Positions 18,218 to 27,412 of a stretch of DNA of 64,000 nt are shown here, piece by piece. Source of the stretch: Mycobacterium interjectum (GTDB taxonomy: Bacteria; Actinomycetota; Actinomycetes; Mycobacteriales; Mycobacteriaceae); NCBI GenBank assembly GCA_002102225.1, contig LQPB01000037.1, positions 1 through 64,000 of the forward strand, given 5' to 3'. Made by a program: the position numbers and the translations under genes. Position 1 is the stretch's first letter. Each line of letters opens with the position of its first letter. The notes under the pieces were generated by a model. It was not told the origin of the DNA, ran no database searches, and worked only from the letters and a program-made list of their open reading frames with translations.

Positions 18218-18711
18218 CGCGCGGGCCCGATGTGCAGCGGCACGCCCCGGTGCATCTCGTAGGTGCTGCGCACCCCGTTGGGCAGCTCGATGAACTCGAC
18301 CGGCGTCCCGTCGGGGTCCTTGACGAAAAACATGCGTACCCCGCCTATTTCGAAGGGATCCTGGTCGGGTGTGTAGCCCGCCGCGCGCAGTCGGCGGTGC
18401 GTGTCATCGAGGTCGCCGACGGAAAGCGAGACGTTGTAGATGCCGGTACTGGCGCGGCGTGCCGGTGGGTCGGCGGCGGGCTTGGCCCCCAGCGAGAGCA
18501 ACTCGACCATCAGCCCACCCAGCAGGCCGCCGACCACCCGGCCCTCCTGTTTTCTTTTCGCGTGCAACACCGCGTCGAAGGGCTCGCCGGAGATCAGCGT
18601 TTCGAACACGACGTCCATGCCGAGCGCGTCGCGGTAAAACCCCAGCGCGCGGTCCATGTCGGTGACGCCGATCACGAGGTGGCAGAACGACACGTCGCGC
18701 AAGACGGTCAT
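18214..18711 (-). CDS. VOC family protein
   Basis: A 165-aa glyoxalase/bleomycin-resistance fold protein. SFCHLVIGVTDMDRALGFYR is a textbook first module with the metal-ligand His. The second module ends at KDPDGTPVEFIELP with the terminal Glu. It overlaps the upstream DapB-like stop and the downstream SDR start. It could be a ring-cleavage dioxygenase or a lyase; unresolved. Confidence 0.83.
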   Translation of the reverse strand: MTVLRDVSFCHLVIGVTDMDRALGFYRDALGMDVVFETLISGEPFDAVLHAKRKQEGRVVGGLLGGLMVELLSLGAKPAADPPARRASTGIYNVSLSVGDLDDTHRRLRAAGYTPDQDPFEIGGVRMFFVKDPDGTPVEFIELPNGVRSTYEMHRGVPLHIGPAR

Positions 18712-19781
18712 GGGGTGCCCGCCGCAAGGGTGGGGGCCGGGCGGCCCGCGAATAACGGCAGCTGAAGGTAGGTCTTGATGCCGGGCGCGGCGGCGCAGAC
18801 GTCGGGAATGGCGTTGACGCAGTGATTGGCCGTGGCGACCACGCCCGGATTCTTCACCAGCCCTTCGGCGATCGTCTCGGGTTGCAGGCCTTTGAAGGTG
18901 AGGCTCACGGTGGGGTCGCCGGTGATCTCGACCTCGAAGCGTTCGCCCCGCCCGCCGAAGTTCCAGGCCGGCTCCAGGTCTTGTTCGCCCATCAACCAGT
19001 TCACGGCGGCGGTGATGACCGGTTCGCCGTCCACCAGGGCCTGCCAGCGGAAGCGGCGCGCGGCCACCGTTCCGGTGGTGATGGGGAAGGGGGCGTAGTC
19101 GATGTCGGCCGTCGCCACCGCGACGTCCTGGATGGTGCGGATATTGGGCTCGATGCGAAATCCCATGTGATCGGCGATCATTCGGACCGACTGCTTGAAG
19201 CCCGCCTCGAGCAGGCTGGCCATCGGGCCTTGCATTGCTTCCTCGGGAGTGCCGCCGAACCCCATGATGTGGCGCACGACGTCCGGTGCGTTGTAGGTGC
19301 GGATGTCGGAGAACTCCTCGGCACGCACGTGCGTGACCGCCGACGACAGCGACGACACCATGAGCGGGAACCGTTCGGTGATGCCTCCCGGATGAATCCC
19401 CGAGCCGTGCAGGGTCACCCCGCCCTCGAGCGCCGCGTCGGCAACCGCCTGGTGGCGGGGATTGCCCGGGTCCGGGTACACCCAGCCGACCGGGGTGACC
19501 ACGTTCTTGCCGGACCGCAAGATCGCGATGACCTCGTCGTCGTTGGGGACCAGGGGGCTGTACACGACGCAGTCCGCGTCCAGGGCCAGCAGCTCGTCGA
19601 CTTTGGTGGTGGTGGCGACGCCGAGCGGCGACGTGCCGATGATGTCGCCGACGTCGACGCCGTCCTTGCCGGAACTGTGCACCCAGCAGCCGACCAGGTC
19701 CAGCTGCGGGTGATTGAGCACGCACGCGATGGCGGCCTTGCCGACACCTCCTGTCGCCCATTGGATGACACGGATGTTCAT
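18708..19781 (-). CDS. DapB-like NAD(P)-dependent oxidoreductase
   Basis: First gene of the operon, 357 aa. N-terminus MNIRVIQWATGGVGKAAI is the Rossmann nucleotide-binding motif; DLVGCWVHSSGKDG and CVVYSPLVP follow, as in its paralogues. A conserved central block (GSGIHPGGITERFP) likely contributes to the substrate site. ATG 19781 is preceded by GGGAGG. It diverges from the SDR at 19881 across 99 bases containing the palindrome. Confidence 0.8.
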   Translation of the reverse strand: MNIRVIQWATGGVGKAAIACVLNHPQLDLVGCWVHSSGKDGVDVGDIIGTSPLGVATTTKVDELLALDADCVVYSPLVPNDDEVIAILRSGKNVVTPVGWVYPDPGNPRHQAVADAALEGGVTLHGSGIHPGGITERFPLMVSSLSSAVTHVRAEEFSDIRTYNAPDVVRHIMGFGGTPEEAMQGPMASLLEAGFKQSVRMIADHMGFRIEPNIRTIQDVAVATADIDYAPFPITTGTVAARRFRWQALVDGEPVITAAVNWLMGEQDLEPAWNFGGRGERFEVEITGDPTVSLTFKGLQPETIAEGLVKNPGVVATANHCVNAIPDVCAAAPGIKTYLQLPLFAGRPAPTLAAGTP

Positions 19782-19842
19782 GTGGCCTCCCAGGTGCCCC
19801 GCCTTTACACGCCGACGGCTGAAATGGCACAGTATGACCCGC

Positions 19843-19857
19843 TGACAGTCACTGTCA
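19843..19857. promoter_or_regulatory. Candidate TetR operator in divergent promoter
   Basis: TGACAGTCACTGTCA: perfect 7-bp arms around a central C. It is centred between the divergent starts at 19781 and 19881, 23 bases before the SDR ATG. It would let one repressor, most simply the TetR of this operon, control both directions. Assignment of the regulator is inference. Confidence 0.65.
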
Positions 19858-19880
19858 ATGACGCACAGGAAGGCCTGACG

Positions 19881-20744
19881 ATGGGCGCCCTCGACGGCAA
19901 GATCGCGATCGTCACCGGAACCAGCCGCGGTGTGGGCGTCGGCATCGCCCACGAATTGCTGCGCGCGGGCGCCACGGTCATCGGCTGCTCGCGCTCGCCG
20001 CTGGCGGCTATCCCGGGTGTCGACGCGGAGCCCGACTGGGCGGCTCGATCCCACCAAAAGGTTTGCGACCAAGGCGATTACCGCTCGATCGACTCATTCG
20101 TCGCCGATGTCGTGGCCAGCCACGGGCGCATCGACATCCTGGTGAACAACGCCGGCGGCACGGTGCCGGCGCCGCACGCCGAAAGCATTCCCGAACTCGT
20201 GCAACGCATCCAGGGCGCGCCGCCGAGCGACGACGACTATGAGCGTACGGCGCTGTTTCACGCGTACGCGGTGCAGATGAACCTCATCAGCCCGCTGTGG
20301 TTCGCGATCCGCGCGTACCGGCAGATGAGCACCCAGGATGGGGTGGGCTGCATCGTCAACATCTCCAGCGGCGCCGGGCACCCCGCCGGGTCGCCCACGC
20401 TGGTCTCCTATGGCGCCGCCAAGTGCGGACTCAACCAGCTGACCCGCTCGCTGGCCGAGGAATGGGGGCCCACGGTTCGGGTCAACTGCGTGGCGCTGGG
20501 CCCGACGATGACCGAGAACTTCCGGTCGTTCGTCCTGCCGAAGGACGACCCGACCGGCGAGAAGTACTTCGCCGCCGTCCCGCTGCGCCGGGCGGGCGAG
20601 CCGGCGGAGGTGGGCCGCGTCTGTGTCTTCCTCGCGAGCGGGGACGCGGATTTCGTCAACGGCACCACCATCGAATGCGACGGCGGCATGCTGCCCGGCG
20701 TGCTGTACGACGCGGGCCTGAAGACCATCACGGACCTGCTGTAG
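19881..20744 (+). CDS. SDR family oxidoreductase
   Basis: A 287-aa SDR divergent from the five-gene operon. TGTSRGVGVGIAHELL is the cofactor loop, followed by LVNNAGG, NISSGAG and YGAAK. There is a longer-than-usual insert between the NNAG and catalytic Ser regions (SIPELVQRIQ to YAVQMN). An AGGAAGG site precedes ATG 19881. Shared control with the operon through the palindrome is likely. Confidence 0.86.
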   Translation: MGALDGKIAIVTGTSRGVGVGIAHELLRAGATVIGCSRSPLAAIPGVDAEPDWAARSHQKVCDQGDYRSIDSFVADVVASHGRIDILVNNAGGTVPAPHAESIPELVQRIQGAPPSDDDYERTALFHAYAVQMNLISPLWFAIRAYRQMSTQDGVGCIVNISSGAGHPAGSPTLVSYGAAKCGLNQLTRSLAEEWGPTVRVNCVALGPTMTENFRSFVLPKDDPTGEKYFAAVPLRRAGEPAEVGRVCVFLASGDADFVNGTTIECDGGMLPGVLYDAGLKTITDLL

Positions 20745-20831
20745 CGCCGTCTTCGCTCGTCCACCGAAACTGCCCACGTTGATCAACGGCGGTGCTACCT
20801 TCCCGGTTAGTCAATGGTTCGGGGAGGCACC

Positions 20832-21260
20832 ATGCATCGGATAGTCGCTGCGGCAACGTGGGCCGCGCCAGTGATCGTCGCAGTTGGCTGCTGCATGGGA
20901 ACGCCGCGGGCCGCCGCGGACAATCCGGTCTGCACACAGACGTGGTGTTCGTTCTTGTCCCCGTCCGCCAACATCGGCTGCGAGATGGATTACCAGCGCA
21001 ACGGCGTTCCCGACGAAACCTACTGCCAGTCCACCTCGCCGCCGCAGTCCGTGCGGCTGTCCACCGACGGAACCTTCAAGAGCTGCGCGGGGGAGTCCTG
21101 CCTCGGCAACGCGGGGGAGGGCACGCCCACCCTGCCCTACGGCCAAACCGCTTGGATGGGTCCCCTCAGCTGCCGGTCGGAAGAAAGTGGCATCACCTGC
21201 AAGGTCACGTCCGGCCGCGGATTCACCATTTCCAACGCGGGGATCGCGCCGCTCCGGTAA
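20832..21260 (+). CDS. Small secreted Cys-rich protein (DUF6636-like)
   Basis: A 142-aa exported protein. It has a signal peptide with cleavage near RAAA-DN, then a domain with SPSANIGCEMDYQ and six or more Cys, consistent with disulfide bonding outside the cell. The SPSxNIGC motif resembles a mycobacterial secreted family of unknown function. ATG 20832 is preceded by GGGGAGG. It is monocistronic as far as can be seen. Confidence 0.72.
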   Translation: MHRIVAAATWAAPVIVAVGCCMGTPRAAADNPVCTQTWCSFLSPSANIGCEMDYQRNGVPDETYCQSTSPPQSVRLSTDGTFKSCAGESCLGNAGEGTPTLPYGQTAWMGPLSCRSEESGITCKVTSGRGFTISNAGIAPLR

Positions 21261-21293
21261 CGGTCAGATCGCCACGTCGGAGTGGCCGCTCGC

Positions 21294-22100
21294 TTAGCCA
21301 AGGATCGGGAGACGGCGCTCGCGGCCCAGCGCGTCGAGGGCGGCCTGCATGACCGAGCGCACGTAGGCGTCGACCTCATCGACGTCGGGATCCTCACCGA
21401 ACCTCGCGGCGACATCGATCGGCTCCAGCACCCGATAGACGATCTTGGCCGGCAACGGCATGTTGGCGGGGAAGAAGACCGTCATACCGAAGGGGAAACC
21501 GATAGTCACCGGGAGGATCTCAATCCGAAAGCGCTTGAATCGCAGCCGCTTCGCGAGCCAATTCCCCCGGGTGAGGAATAGCTGAGTCTCCTGACCACCG
21601 ATTGACACGGCGGGCACGATCGGCACGCCCGCTTCGATTGCGGTCCGCACATATCCGGTACGGCCGCCGAAATCGATGACGTTCTGGCTCAGCGTCGGTC
21701 GGAACGCGTCATAGTCGCCGCCCGGAAATGCCAGCACGACGCCGCCCGAGCGCAACACCTCGCCGGCGTTTTTCCGGCTGGCATGAATGACGCCGAGGCG
21801 GCCCAAGGCCGCGCGAAACGGCGTGAAGAACACGCCATAGTGGGCGAGGGTGTACAGCGGGCGGTCGTAGCCGAACCTGTCGTAGAACGCGGGGGCCAAG
21901 ACGTTCCAGTCGGGTGTCAGCACGCCACCGGAATGGTTGGACACCAACAAGGCGCCGCCGGCCGACGGGAAGGTTTCCAAGCCCCGCACCTCCGGCCGGA
22001 ACCATCGGTTGATCACGGGCGTCACCGCGTTGATCAGAAGCTCGGTGAAGGTGGGGTCCCACTTGCCCACCTCGTGCGGGGCCAATTCGTCGCCGGCCAT
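21294..22100 (-). CDS. Lysophospholipid acyltransferase (PlsC-like) family protein
   Basis: A 268-aa acyltransferase. The NHSGG motif (residues ~54-58) carries the catalytic His; the second block is FPGGDYD in place of FPEG, as in the mycobacterial/DGAT-like branch. It probably acylates a lipid acceptor at the membrane. ATG 22100 is chosen because CAGGAGTG lies just upstream; an in-frame ATG at 22133 lacks this. It diverges from the reductase at 22277. Confidence 0.8.
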   Translation of the reverse strand: MAGDELAPHEVGKWDPTFTELLINAVTPVINRWFRPEVRGLETFPSAGGALLVSNHSGGVLTPDWNVLAPAFYDRFGYDRPLYTLAHYGVFFTPFRAALGRLGVIHASRKNAGEVLRSGGVVLAFPGGDYDAFRPTLSQNVIDFGGRTGYVRTAIEAGVPIVPAVSIGGQETQLFLTRGNWLAKRLRFKRFRIEILPVTIGFPFGMTVFFPANMPLPAKIVYRVLEPIDVAARFGEDPDVDEVDAYVRSVMQAALDALGRERRLPILG

Positions 22101-22276
22101 GTTCACTCCTGCGCTGCAGTCCAATGCGGTCATGCTCGCGCGCCCATGGGGCGCCGCGGCAGAGCCACAATTCCCCGCAGCCGGGGACCAATGGCGGCCA
22201 TGGTGGGTCAAAAGACTCGTTCGAACCACCGCGCTCATCGATACCGTCAGCCTTCGAGTGAGTTAGAGGTGCGCCC

Positions 22277-23353
22277 ATGACTGTATTGATGACCGGATTT
22301 CCCGGCTTTCTCGGCAGCGCACTGCTGCCGGGAATTCTCAAACGCGTTGACAGCTCAGCAATCTGCTTGGTGCAGCCCAAATTCGCGCCGCTCGCGGAGC
22401 GGCGCGTGGCCGAACTGAGCGCCGCCGATCCGTTCCTGGAGGGCCGCATCGCGGTGGTCGAGGGGGACATCACGCAACCCGGGCTGGGCCTCGCTGCCGA
22501 CGCGCTTACCGGGGTAACCGAGGCGTGGCACCTCGCCGCCGTTTACGACCTGGCCGTGCGCCGCGACGTGGCGGTACGGGTCAACGTCGAGGGCACGCGA
22601 AACGTCCTGGATGCGCTCGAGCGCTGCCCGATGCTGACGCGACTGCACTACTTCAGCACGTGCTACGTCAGCGGCCGCTACGCCGGCCCGTTCGGCGAGG
22701 ACGACCTCGAAGTCGGCGCCCCGTTCAACAACTACTACGAGGAGACCAAGAACCTCGCCGAGGCGGAGGTCCGCCGGCGCATGGCCGCAGGCCTGCCGGC
22801 CACGGTCTATCGCCCCGCGATTGTCGTCGGTGACAGCCGCACCGGTGAGACGCAGAAGTTCGACGGACCCTACTTCGTCATGCAGTGGCTGTTGCGACAG
22901 CCGCGCCGCGCGGTCCTGCCGCTGGCCGGTGACCCGAAGGCCACGCGGGTGAACGTGGTCCCGCGCGACTTCATCGTCGATGCGGTCGGGTATTTGAGCG
23001 GCCTTCCCGCCTCCGGGGGCCGCACCTATCAGTTGGCCGATCCGCGCCCGCTCACCGTTGCGGAGATCGCGGAGGCGCTCGCCGAGGCGACCGGCCGGCA
23101 ACTCATCAAGGTGCCGTTGCCGCGGAAGCTGGCCAAGGCGTCCCTGGCGCACGTGCCGGGGCTCTACCGCTTGATGCGGATCCCGCCCGAGGCGGTCGAC
23201 TACTTCGCCCACCCCACCACCTATCTGACCGACCATTGCCGTGCCGACCTCGCCGGCAGCGGCATCGAGGCGCCGCCGTTCCGCAGCTACGTCGATCGGC
23301 TCGTCGAGTACATGCGAAGCCATCCCGAAGTCGGGTCGGCGGCGATGTTCTGA
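22277..23353 (+). CDS. Extended SDR, fatty acyl/thioester reductase-like
   Basis: A 358-aa NAD(P)-dependent epimerase/reductase-type protein. The N-terminal loop is TGFPGFLGSALL; the active-site Tyr-Lys appears as NNYYEETKNLAE. A C-terminal substrate domain is present. It resembles the 'male sterility'/carboxylic reductase R-domain branch more than sugar epimerases. Its neighbours, an acyltransferase and a WS/DGAT, suggest a role in fatty alcohol, wax ester or acylglycerol metabolism (inference). Confidence 0.78.
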   Translation: MTVLMTGFPGFLGSALLPGILKRVDSSAICLVQPKFAPLAERRVAELSAADPFLEGRIAVVEGDITQPGLGLAADALTGVTEAWHLAAVYDLAVRRDVAVRVNVEGTRNVLDALERCPMLTRLHYFSTCYVSGRYAGPFGEDDLEVGAPFNNYYEETKNLAEAEVRRRMAAGLPATVYRPAIVVGDSRTGETQKFDGPYFVMQWLLRQPRRAVLPLAGDPKATRVNVVPRDFIVDAVGYLSGLPASGGRTYQLADPRPLTVAEIAEALAEATGRQLIKVPLPRKLAKASLAHVPGLYRLMRIPPEAVDYFAHPTTYLTDHCRADLAGSGIEAPPFRSYVDRLVEYMRSHPEVGSAAMF

Positions 23354-23394
23354 GAGCGCTTCGCGTCGCAGGCCATTCGGGGTCTAATTGGTGG

Positions 23395-24750
23395 ATGGAA
23401 CTGATGATGCCCACCGACGCGGTCTTCCTGCTGGGGGAATCCCGTGAACACCCCATGCACGTCGGCGGCTTGCAGTTGTACGAGCCACCACCGGGCGCCG
23501 GTCCCGACTTCGTCCGGGAGTTCACGGACGCCCTGATTTCCAGCGACGAATTCCAGCCCACCTTCCGCAAGCACCCGGCCACAATCATGGGCGGGATAAC
23601 GCCCATGGCGTGGGCCTATGACGACGAGGTCGACGTCGACTACCACGTTCGGCGCTCGGCGCTGGCGTCTCCGGGCCGGGTCCGCGAACTGCTGGAGTTG
23701 ACCTCCCGGCTGCACACCAGCCTCCTCGATCGCCACCGCCCGCTGTGGGAGCTGTATGTGGTGGAGGGACTCAAGGACGGCCGGTTCGCGATGTACTGCA
23801 AGATGCATCACGCGCTGATCGACGGCGTCTCGGCGCAGAAGCTGATGCAGCGGGCGCTGTCGAACGATCCCGATGACCCCGAGATCCGCGCTCCGTGGAG
23901 CCTGGCGAAACCCAAGCGCAAGTCCAGCCCCACGTCCCGTGTGAGCTCGCTGCTGCGGACTGCGGGATCGGTTGCGGCGCTTGGTCCTTCGACGGTGTCG
24001 CTGGCCCGCGCCGCCCTGTTCGAACAGCAGGTGACGCTGCCCTTCGGCGCCCCGCGCACCATGCTGAACGTCAAGATCGGGGGCGCCCGCCGTTGTGCCG
24101 CCCAGTCCTGGTCGGTGGACCGCATCAAGAACGTCAAGCGGGCCGCGGGGGTGACCCTCAACGACGTCGTCCTGGCCATGTGTTCGGGTGCGCTGCGCTA
24201 CTACCTGCTCGAGCAGAACGCGCTGCCGGACACGCCCCTGGTCGCGATGGTCCCGGTGAGTCTGCGCCGCGAGGACGAGGCCGACTCCGGCGGCAACCTC
24301 GTCGGGGCCATCCTGTGCAACCTGGCCACCGACGTCGACGACCCCGCGGAGCGCCTCGAGGCCGTCAGCGAGTCGATGCGCAGCAACAAGAAGGTGTTTT
24401 CCGAGTTGCCCCGGGTCCAGGCGCTGGCGCTGTCGGCGGTGAACATGGGCTCGCTGGCCCTGGCGGCGGTCCCGGGTTGGGTGAACTCCACCTCGCCGCC
24501 CTTCAACCTCGTCATATCGAACGTGCCGGGGCCCCAGGAGCAGCTGTACTGCGGGGGTGCGCGGCTCGACGGCAACTACCCGCTGTCGGCCATCCTGGAC
24601 GGCCAGGCGCTGAACATCACCCTGGTCAGCAACGCCGGCAATCTCGATTTCGGTCTGGTCGGCTGCCGTCGCAGCGTTCCGCACCTGCAGCGTCTGCTCG
24701 CGCACCTGGAGTCGTCGCTCAAGGATCTGGAACGCGCCGTCGGGGTCTGA
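23395..24750 (+). CDS. WS/DGAT family wax ester synthase/diacylglycerol acyltransferase
   Basis: A 451-aa acyl-CoA-dependent acyltransferase. The catalytic HHxxxDG is MHHALIDGV (about residue 140). The second conserved segment is NDVVLAMCSGALR, with a downstream VISNVPGP block. Such proteins make triacylglycerol or wax esters stored by mycobacteria. ATG 23395 fits the family N-terminus (MPTDAVFLLGES). It is followed seven bases later by a NUDIX gene. Confidence 0.9.
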   Translation: MELMMPTDAVFLLGESREHPMHVGGLQLYEPPPGAGPDFVREFTDALISSDEFQPTFRKHPATIMGGITPMAWAYDDEVDVDYHVRRSALASPGRVRELLELTSRLHTSLLDRHRPLWELYVVEGLKDGRFAMYCKMHHALIDGVSAQKLMQRALSNDPDDPEIRAPWSLAKPKRKSSPTSRVSSLLRTAGSVAALGPSTVSLARAALFEQQVTLPFGAPRTMLNVKIGGARRCAAQSWSVDRIKNVKRAAGVTLNDVVLAMCSGALRYYLLEQNALPDTPLVAMVPVSLRREDEADSGGNLVGAILCNLATDVDDPAERLEAVSESMRSNKKVFSELPRVQALALSAVNMGSLALAAVPGWVNSTSPPFNLVISNVPGPQEQLYCGGARLDGNYPLSAILDGQALNITLVSNAGNLDFGLVGCRRSVPHLQRLLAHLESSLKDLERAVGV

Positions 24751-24756
24751 CAGCCG

Positions 24757-25242
24757 ATGCCGATGCTCAGCGCGGGCGTGCTGGTGTACCGGATCGTCGA
24801 CGGCATCGTCGAGGTCCTGATCGCACACCCGGGGGGCCCGTTCTGGGCCCGCAAAGACGATGGCGCCTGGTCGATTCCCAAGGGCGAGTATGCCGACGGC
24901 GAGGACCCCTGGGCCGTCGCGCAGCGCGAGTTTCATGAGGAACTCGGGATGCCGGTGCCGGCCGGGCCGCGCGTTGACCTCGGCGCGCTGAAACAGCCGA
25001 GCGGCAAGGTGATCACCGCCTTCGCCGTCGGGGCCGACCTCGACGTCTCCGACGCGCGCAGCAACGCCTTCGAAATGGAGTGGCCCAGAGGCTCGGGCCG
25101 GATGCGGGAGTTTCCCGAGGTCGACCGGGTGGGCTGGTTTACGGTGGCGCGGGCACGCGCGAAGCTCCTCAAGGGCCAGCGCCCTTTTCTCGACCGATTG
25201 CTGGCCCATCCGGCGCTGGCGGGACAAGACGAAGGAACCTGA
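24757..25242 (+). CDS. NUDIX hydrolase
   Basis: A 161-aa MutT-type pyrophosphohydrolase. The Nudix box is complete (GEYADGEDPWAVAQREFHEE, then LG), with the metal-binding REXXEE. The protein begins SAGVLVYRI, typical of the family. The likely substrate is a nucleoside diphosphate derivative, but it is not predictable. It is four bases from the downstream dehalogenase, so co-transcribed. Confidence 0.9.
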   Translation: MPMLSAGVLVYRIVDGIVEVLIAHPGGPFWARKDDGAWSIPKGEYADGEDPWAVAQREFHEELGMPVPAGPRVDLGALKQPSGKVITAFAVGADLDVSDARSNAFEMEWPRGSGRMREFPEVDRVGWFTVARARAKLLKGQRPFLDRLLAHPALAGQDEGT

Positions 25243-25246
25243 AAGC

Positions 25247-26152
25247 ATGCAGACGCTGCGCACTCCCGACGACCGATTCGACGACGTGTCCGACTTCCCT
25301 TATGCGCCAAGGTATTGCGAGGTCCCGGACGGCGAGGGCGGTGGGCTGCGGGTCGCCTGGGTGGAGGACGGCCCGCAGGACGCCGACCCGGTTCTCATGC
25401 TGCACGGCGAACCGTCCTGGTCGTACCTGTACCGCAAGATGATCCCGATTCTGGTTTCCGCCGGGCACCGCGTCATCTGCCCCGACCTCGTCGGCTTCGG
25501 TCGCTCGGACAAGCCGACCCGCCGCGAAGACCACAGCTACGCGCGCCATGTCGAGTGGATGCGCGCCGTCGCCTTCGACGTGCTGGGCCTTCGCGAGGTG
25601 ACCCTGGTCGGCCAGGACTGGGGCGGGCTGATCGGATTGCGGCTGGCCGCCGAGCACCCCGAGCGGTTCGCCCGCCTCGTCGTCGCCAACACCGGCCTGC
25701 CGAACGGCGAGCAACCGATGGCCGAGGACTGGTGGCATTTCCGCAAGGCCATCGGCATCATGCCGGACCTGAACATCGGGTGGTTCGTGCAGGGCGGGTG
25801 TGTCCAGCAGCTGAGCCACCAGGTGCGCGCGGCGTATAACGCGCCGTTTCCCGATGACGAGTACTGCGCGGGGCCACGGGCGATGCCCGGCCTGGTGCCC
25901 ACCACACCGGACGACCCCGCCGCGGCGGCCAACAAGGCGGCGTGGGCCAAACTGTCCGTGAGCCCGACGCCCATGCTGGTGGCGTTCAGCGACAGCGACC
26001 CCATCACCGGGCCGATGGCCGCGATCTTCCAGCGCGAGATGCGCGGCGCCCAGGGTGTCGAGCACCCGACGATCCGCGGCGCCGGCCACTTCCTGCAGGA
26101 GGACGCCGGCGAGGAACTGGCCAACCACATCGTGGAGTTTCTGCGGCGCTGA
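25247..26152 (+). CDS. dhmA: Haloalkane dehalogenase
   Basis: A 301-aa alpha/beta hydrolase of the haloalkane dehalogenase group, close in pattern to mycobacterial DhmA/Rv2296. The oxyanion region is HGEPSWSYLYR. The nucleophile Asp is in VGQDWGG, with the adjacent halide-binding Trp; the acid Asp lies in SDSDPIT and the catalytic His in GAGHFLQED. The triad is complete, so hydrolytic C-halogen cleavage is plausible. The natural substrate is unknown. ATG follows a GAAAG site. Confidence 0.85.
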   Translation: MQTLRTPDDRFDDVSDFPYAPRYCEVPDGEGGGLRVAWVEDGPQDADPVLMLHGEPSWSYLYRKMIPILVSAGHRVICPDLVGFGRSDKPTRREDHSYARHVEWMRAVAFDVLGLREVTLVGQDWGGLIGLRLAAEHPERFARLVVANTGLPNGEQPMAEDWWHFRKAIGIMPDLNIGWFVQGGCVQQLSHQVRAAYNAPFPDDEYCAGPRAMPGLVPTTPDDPAAAANKAAWAKLSVSPTPMLVAFSDSDPITGPMAAIFQREMRGAQGVEHPTIRGAGHFLQEDAGEELANHIVEFLRR

Positions 26153-26182
26153 GCCGGTCGGCGGTGCGGGCAGAATGTGGGC

Positions 26183-27412
26183 ATGACGACCGCCGCCCAA
26201 GCCGAATCGCAGGGCCTGTTGCTGCAGCTGCTCGACCCGGCCAACCGCGCGGATCCGTATCCGCTCCTGGCGCAGTTTCGCGACCGCGGGCCGCTGCAAC
26301 TGCCGCAGACCAACCTCACGGTTTTCTCGGCGTACCGAGACTGCGACGAGGTGTTGCGGCATCCGTCGTCGAGCAGCAGCAACATGAAGTCGACGGTCGC
26401 GAAGCGCCAGCTCGAGGCGGGGTTGTTGCAGCCGCGGCCGTTCCCGCCGGGTTTTTTGTTCCTCGATCCACCCGATCACACCCGGCTACGCAAGCTGGTC
26501 GCCAAAGCGTTCTCGCCGAAAGTGGTCAACGCGCTGCAACCCGAGATCATCGCGCTGGTGGACGGACTGCTTGATCGGATCGCCGAGAAGGGCGAGTTCG
26601 ACGTCGTCGAGGATTTCGCCTATCCGCTTCCCGTCGCGGTGATCTGCCGGCTGCTCGGCGTGCCGCTCGAAGACGAGCCCCAATTCAGCCAGGCGTCGGC
26701 GGTGCTGGCGCAGGCGCTGGATCCGTTCTCGACGATCACCGGCGTCCCGCCGGACCTGGTGAACGAGCGGATGCAGGCGGTGCGGGGGCTACGCGGTTAT
26801 CTCCACGACTTGATCGAGCGGCGCCGGTCAGAGCCGGGCGAGGACCTGTTGTCGGGCCTGGTCGCGGTGGAGGAGTCCGGCGATCAGCTGGCCGAGGAGG
26901 AGATCGTCTCCACCTGCAATCTGCTGTTGATCGCCGGACATGAGACCACGGTGAACCTGATCGGTAATGCGATCTTGGCCATGCTGCGCAACCCCGTGCA
27001 CTGGACGGCCCTGGGCGCCGACCCGGGCCGGGCTCCGGCGATCGTGGAGGAGACGCTGCGCTACGACCCACCCGTGCAACTGGCCGGGCGGGTCGCGGCG
27101 GCGGACATGACGATCGGTGACGTCGACGTGCCGGCGGGCGACATCATGATGGTCCTGCTCGCCGCGGCCCAGCGTGATCCCGCGGAGTTCGACCGGCCCG
27201 ACAGCTTCGACCCGGACCGGGGGCCGCTGCGGCACTTGGGGTTTGGCCGCGGAATTCACTATTGCCTGGGCGCACCGCTGGCGCGGCTGGAGGCGGGCGC
27301 GGCCCTGTCGGCGGTGACGGCACGCTTCCCCGGGGCGCGACTGGCCGGCGAGCCGCACTACAAGGCCAACGTCACGCTGCGCGGCCTATCCGAGCTGACG
27401 GTCGCGGTCTGA
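26183..27412 (+). CDS. Cytochrome P450
   Basis: A 409-aa soluble P450. The I-helix oxygen-activating motif is AGHETT, the ExxR follows (ETLRYDPP), and the heme-thiolate loop is FGRGIHYCLG. The N-terminus has no membrane anchor. The start is ATG 26183; GTG 26177 is in frame two codons upstream. It follows the dehalogenase by 30 bases and needs ferredoxin partners not encoded here. The substrate is unknown. Confidence 0.92.
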   Translation: MTTAAQAESQGLLLQLLDPANRADPYPLLAQFRDRGPLQLPQTNLTVFSAYRDCDEVLRHPSSSSSNMKSTVAKRQLEAGLLQPRPFPPGFLFLDPPDHTRLRKLVAKAFSPKVVNALQPEIIALVDGLLDRIAEKGEFDVVEDFAYPLPVAVICRLLGVPLEDEPQFSQASAVLAQALDPFSTITGVPPDLVNERMQAVRGLRGYLHDLIERRRSEPGEDLLSGLVAVEESGDQLAEEEIVSTCNLLLIAGHETTVNLIGNAILAMLRNPVHWTALGADPGRAPAIVEETLRYDPPVQLAGRVAAADMTIGDVDVPAGDIMMVLLAAAQRDPAEFDRPDSFDPDRGPLRHLGFGRGIHYCLGAPLARLEAGAALSAVTARFPGARLAGEPHYKANVTLRGLSELTVAV

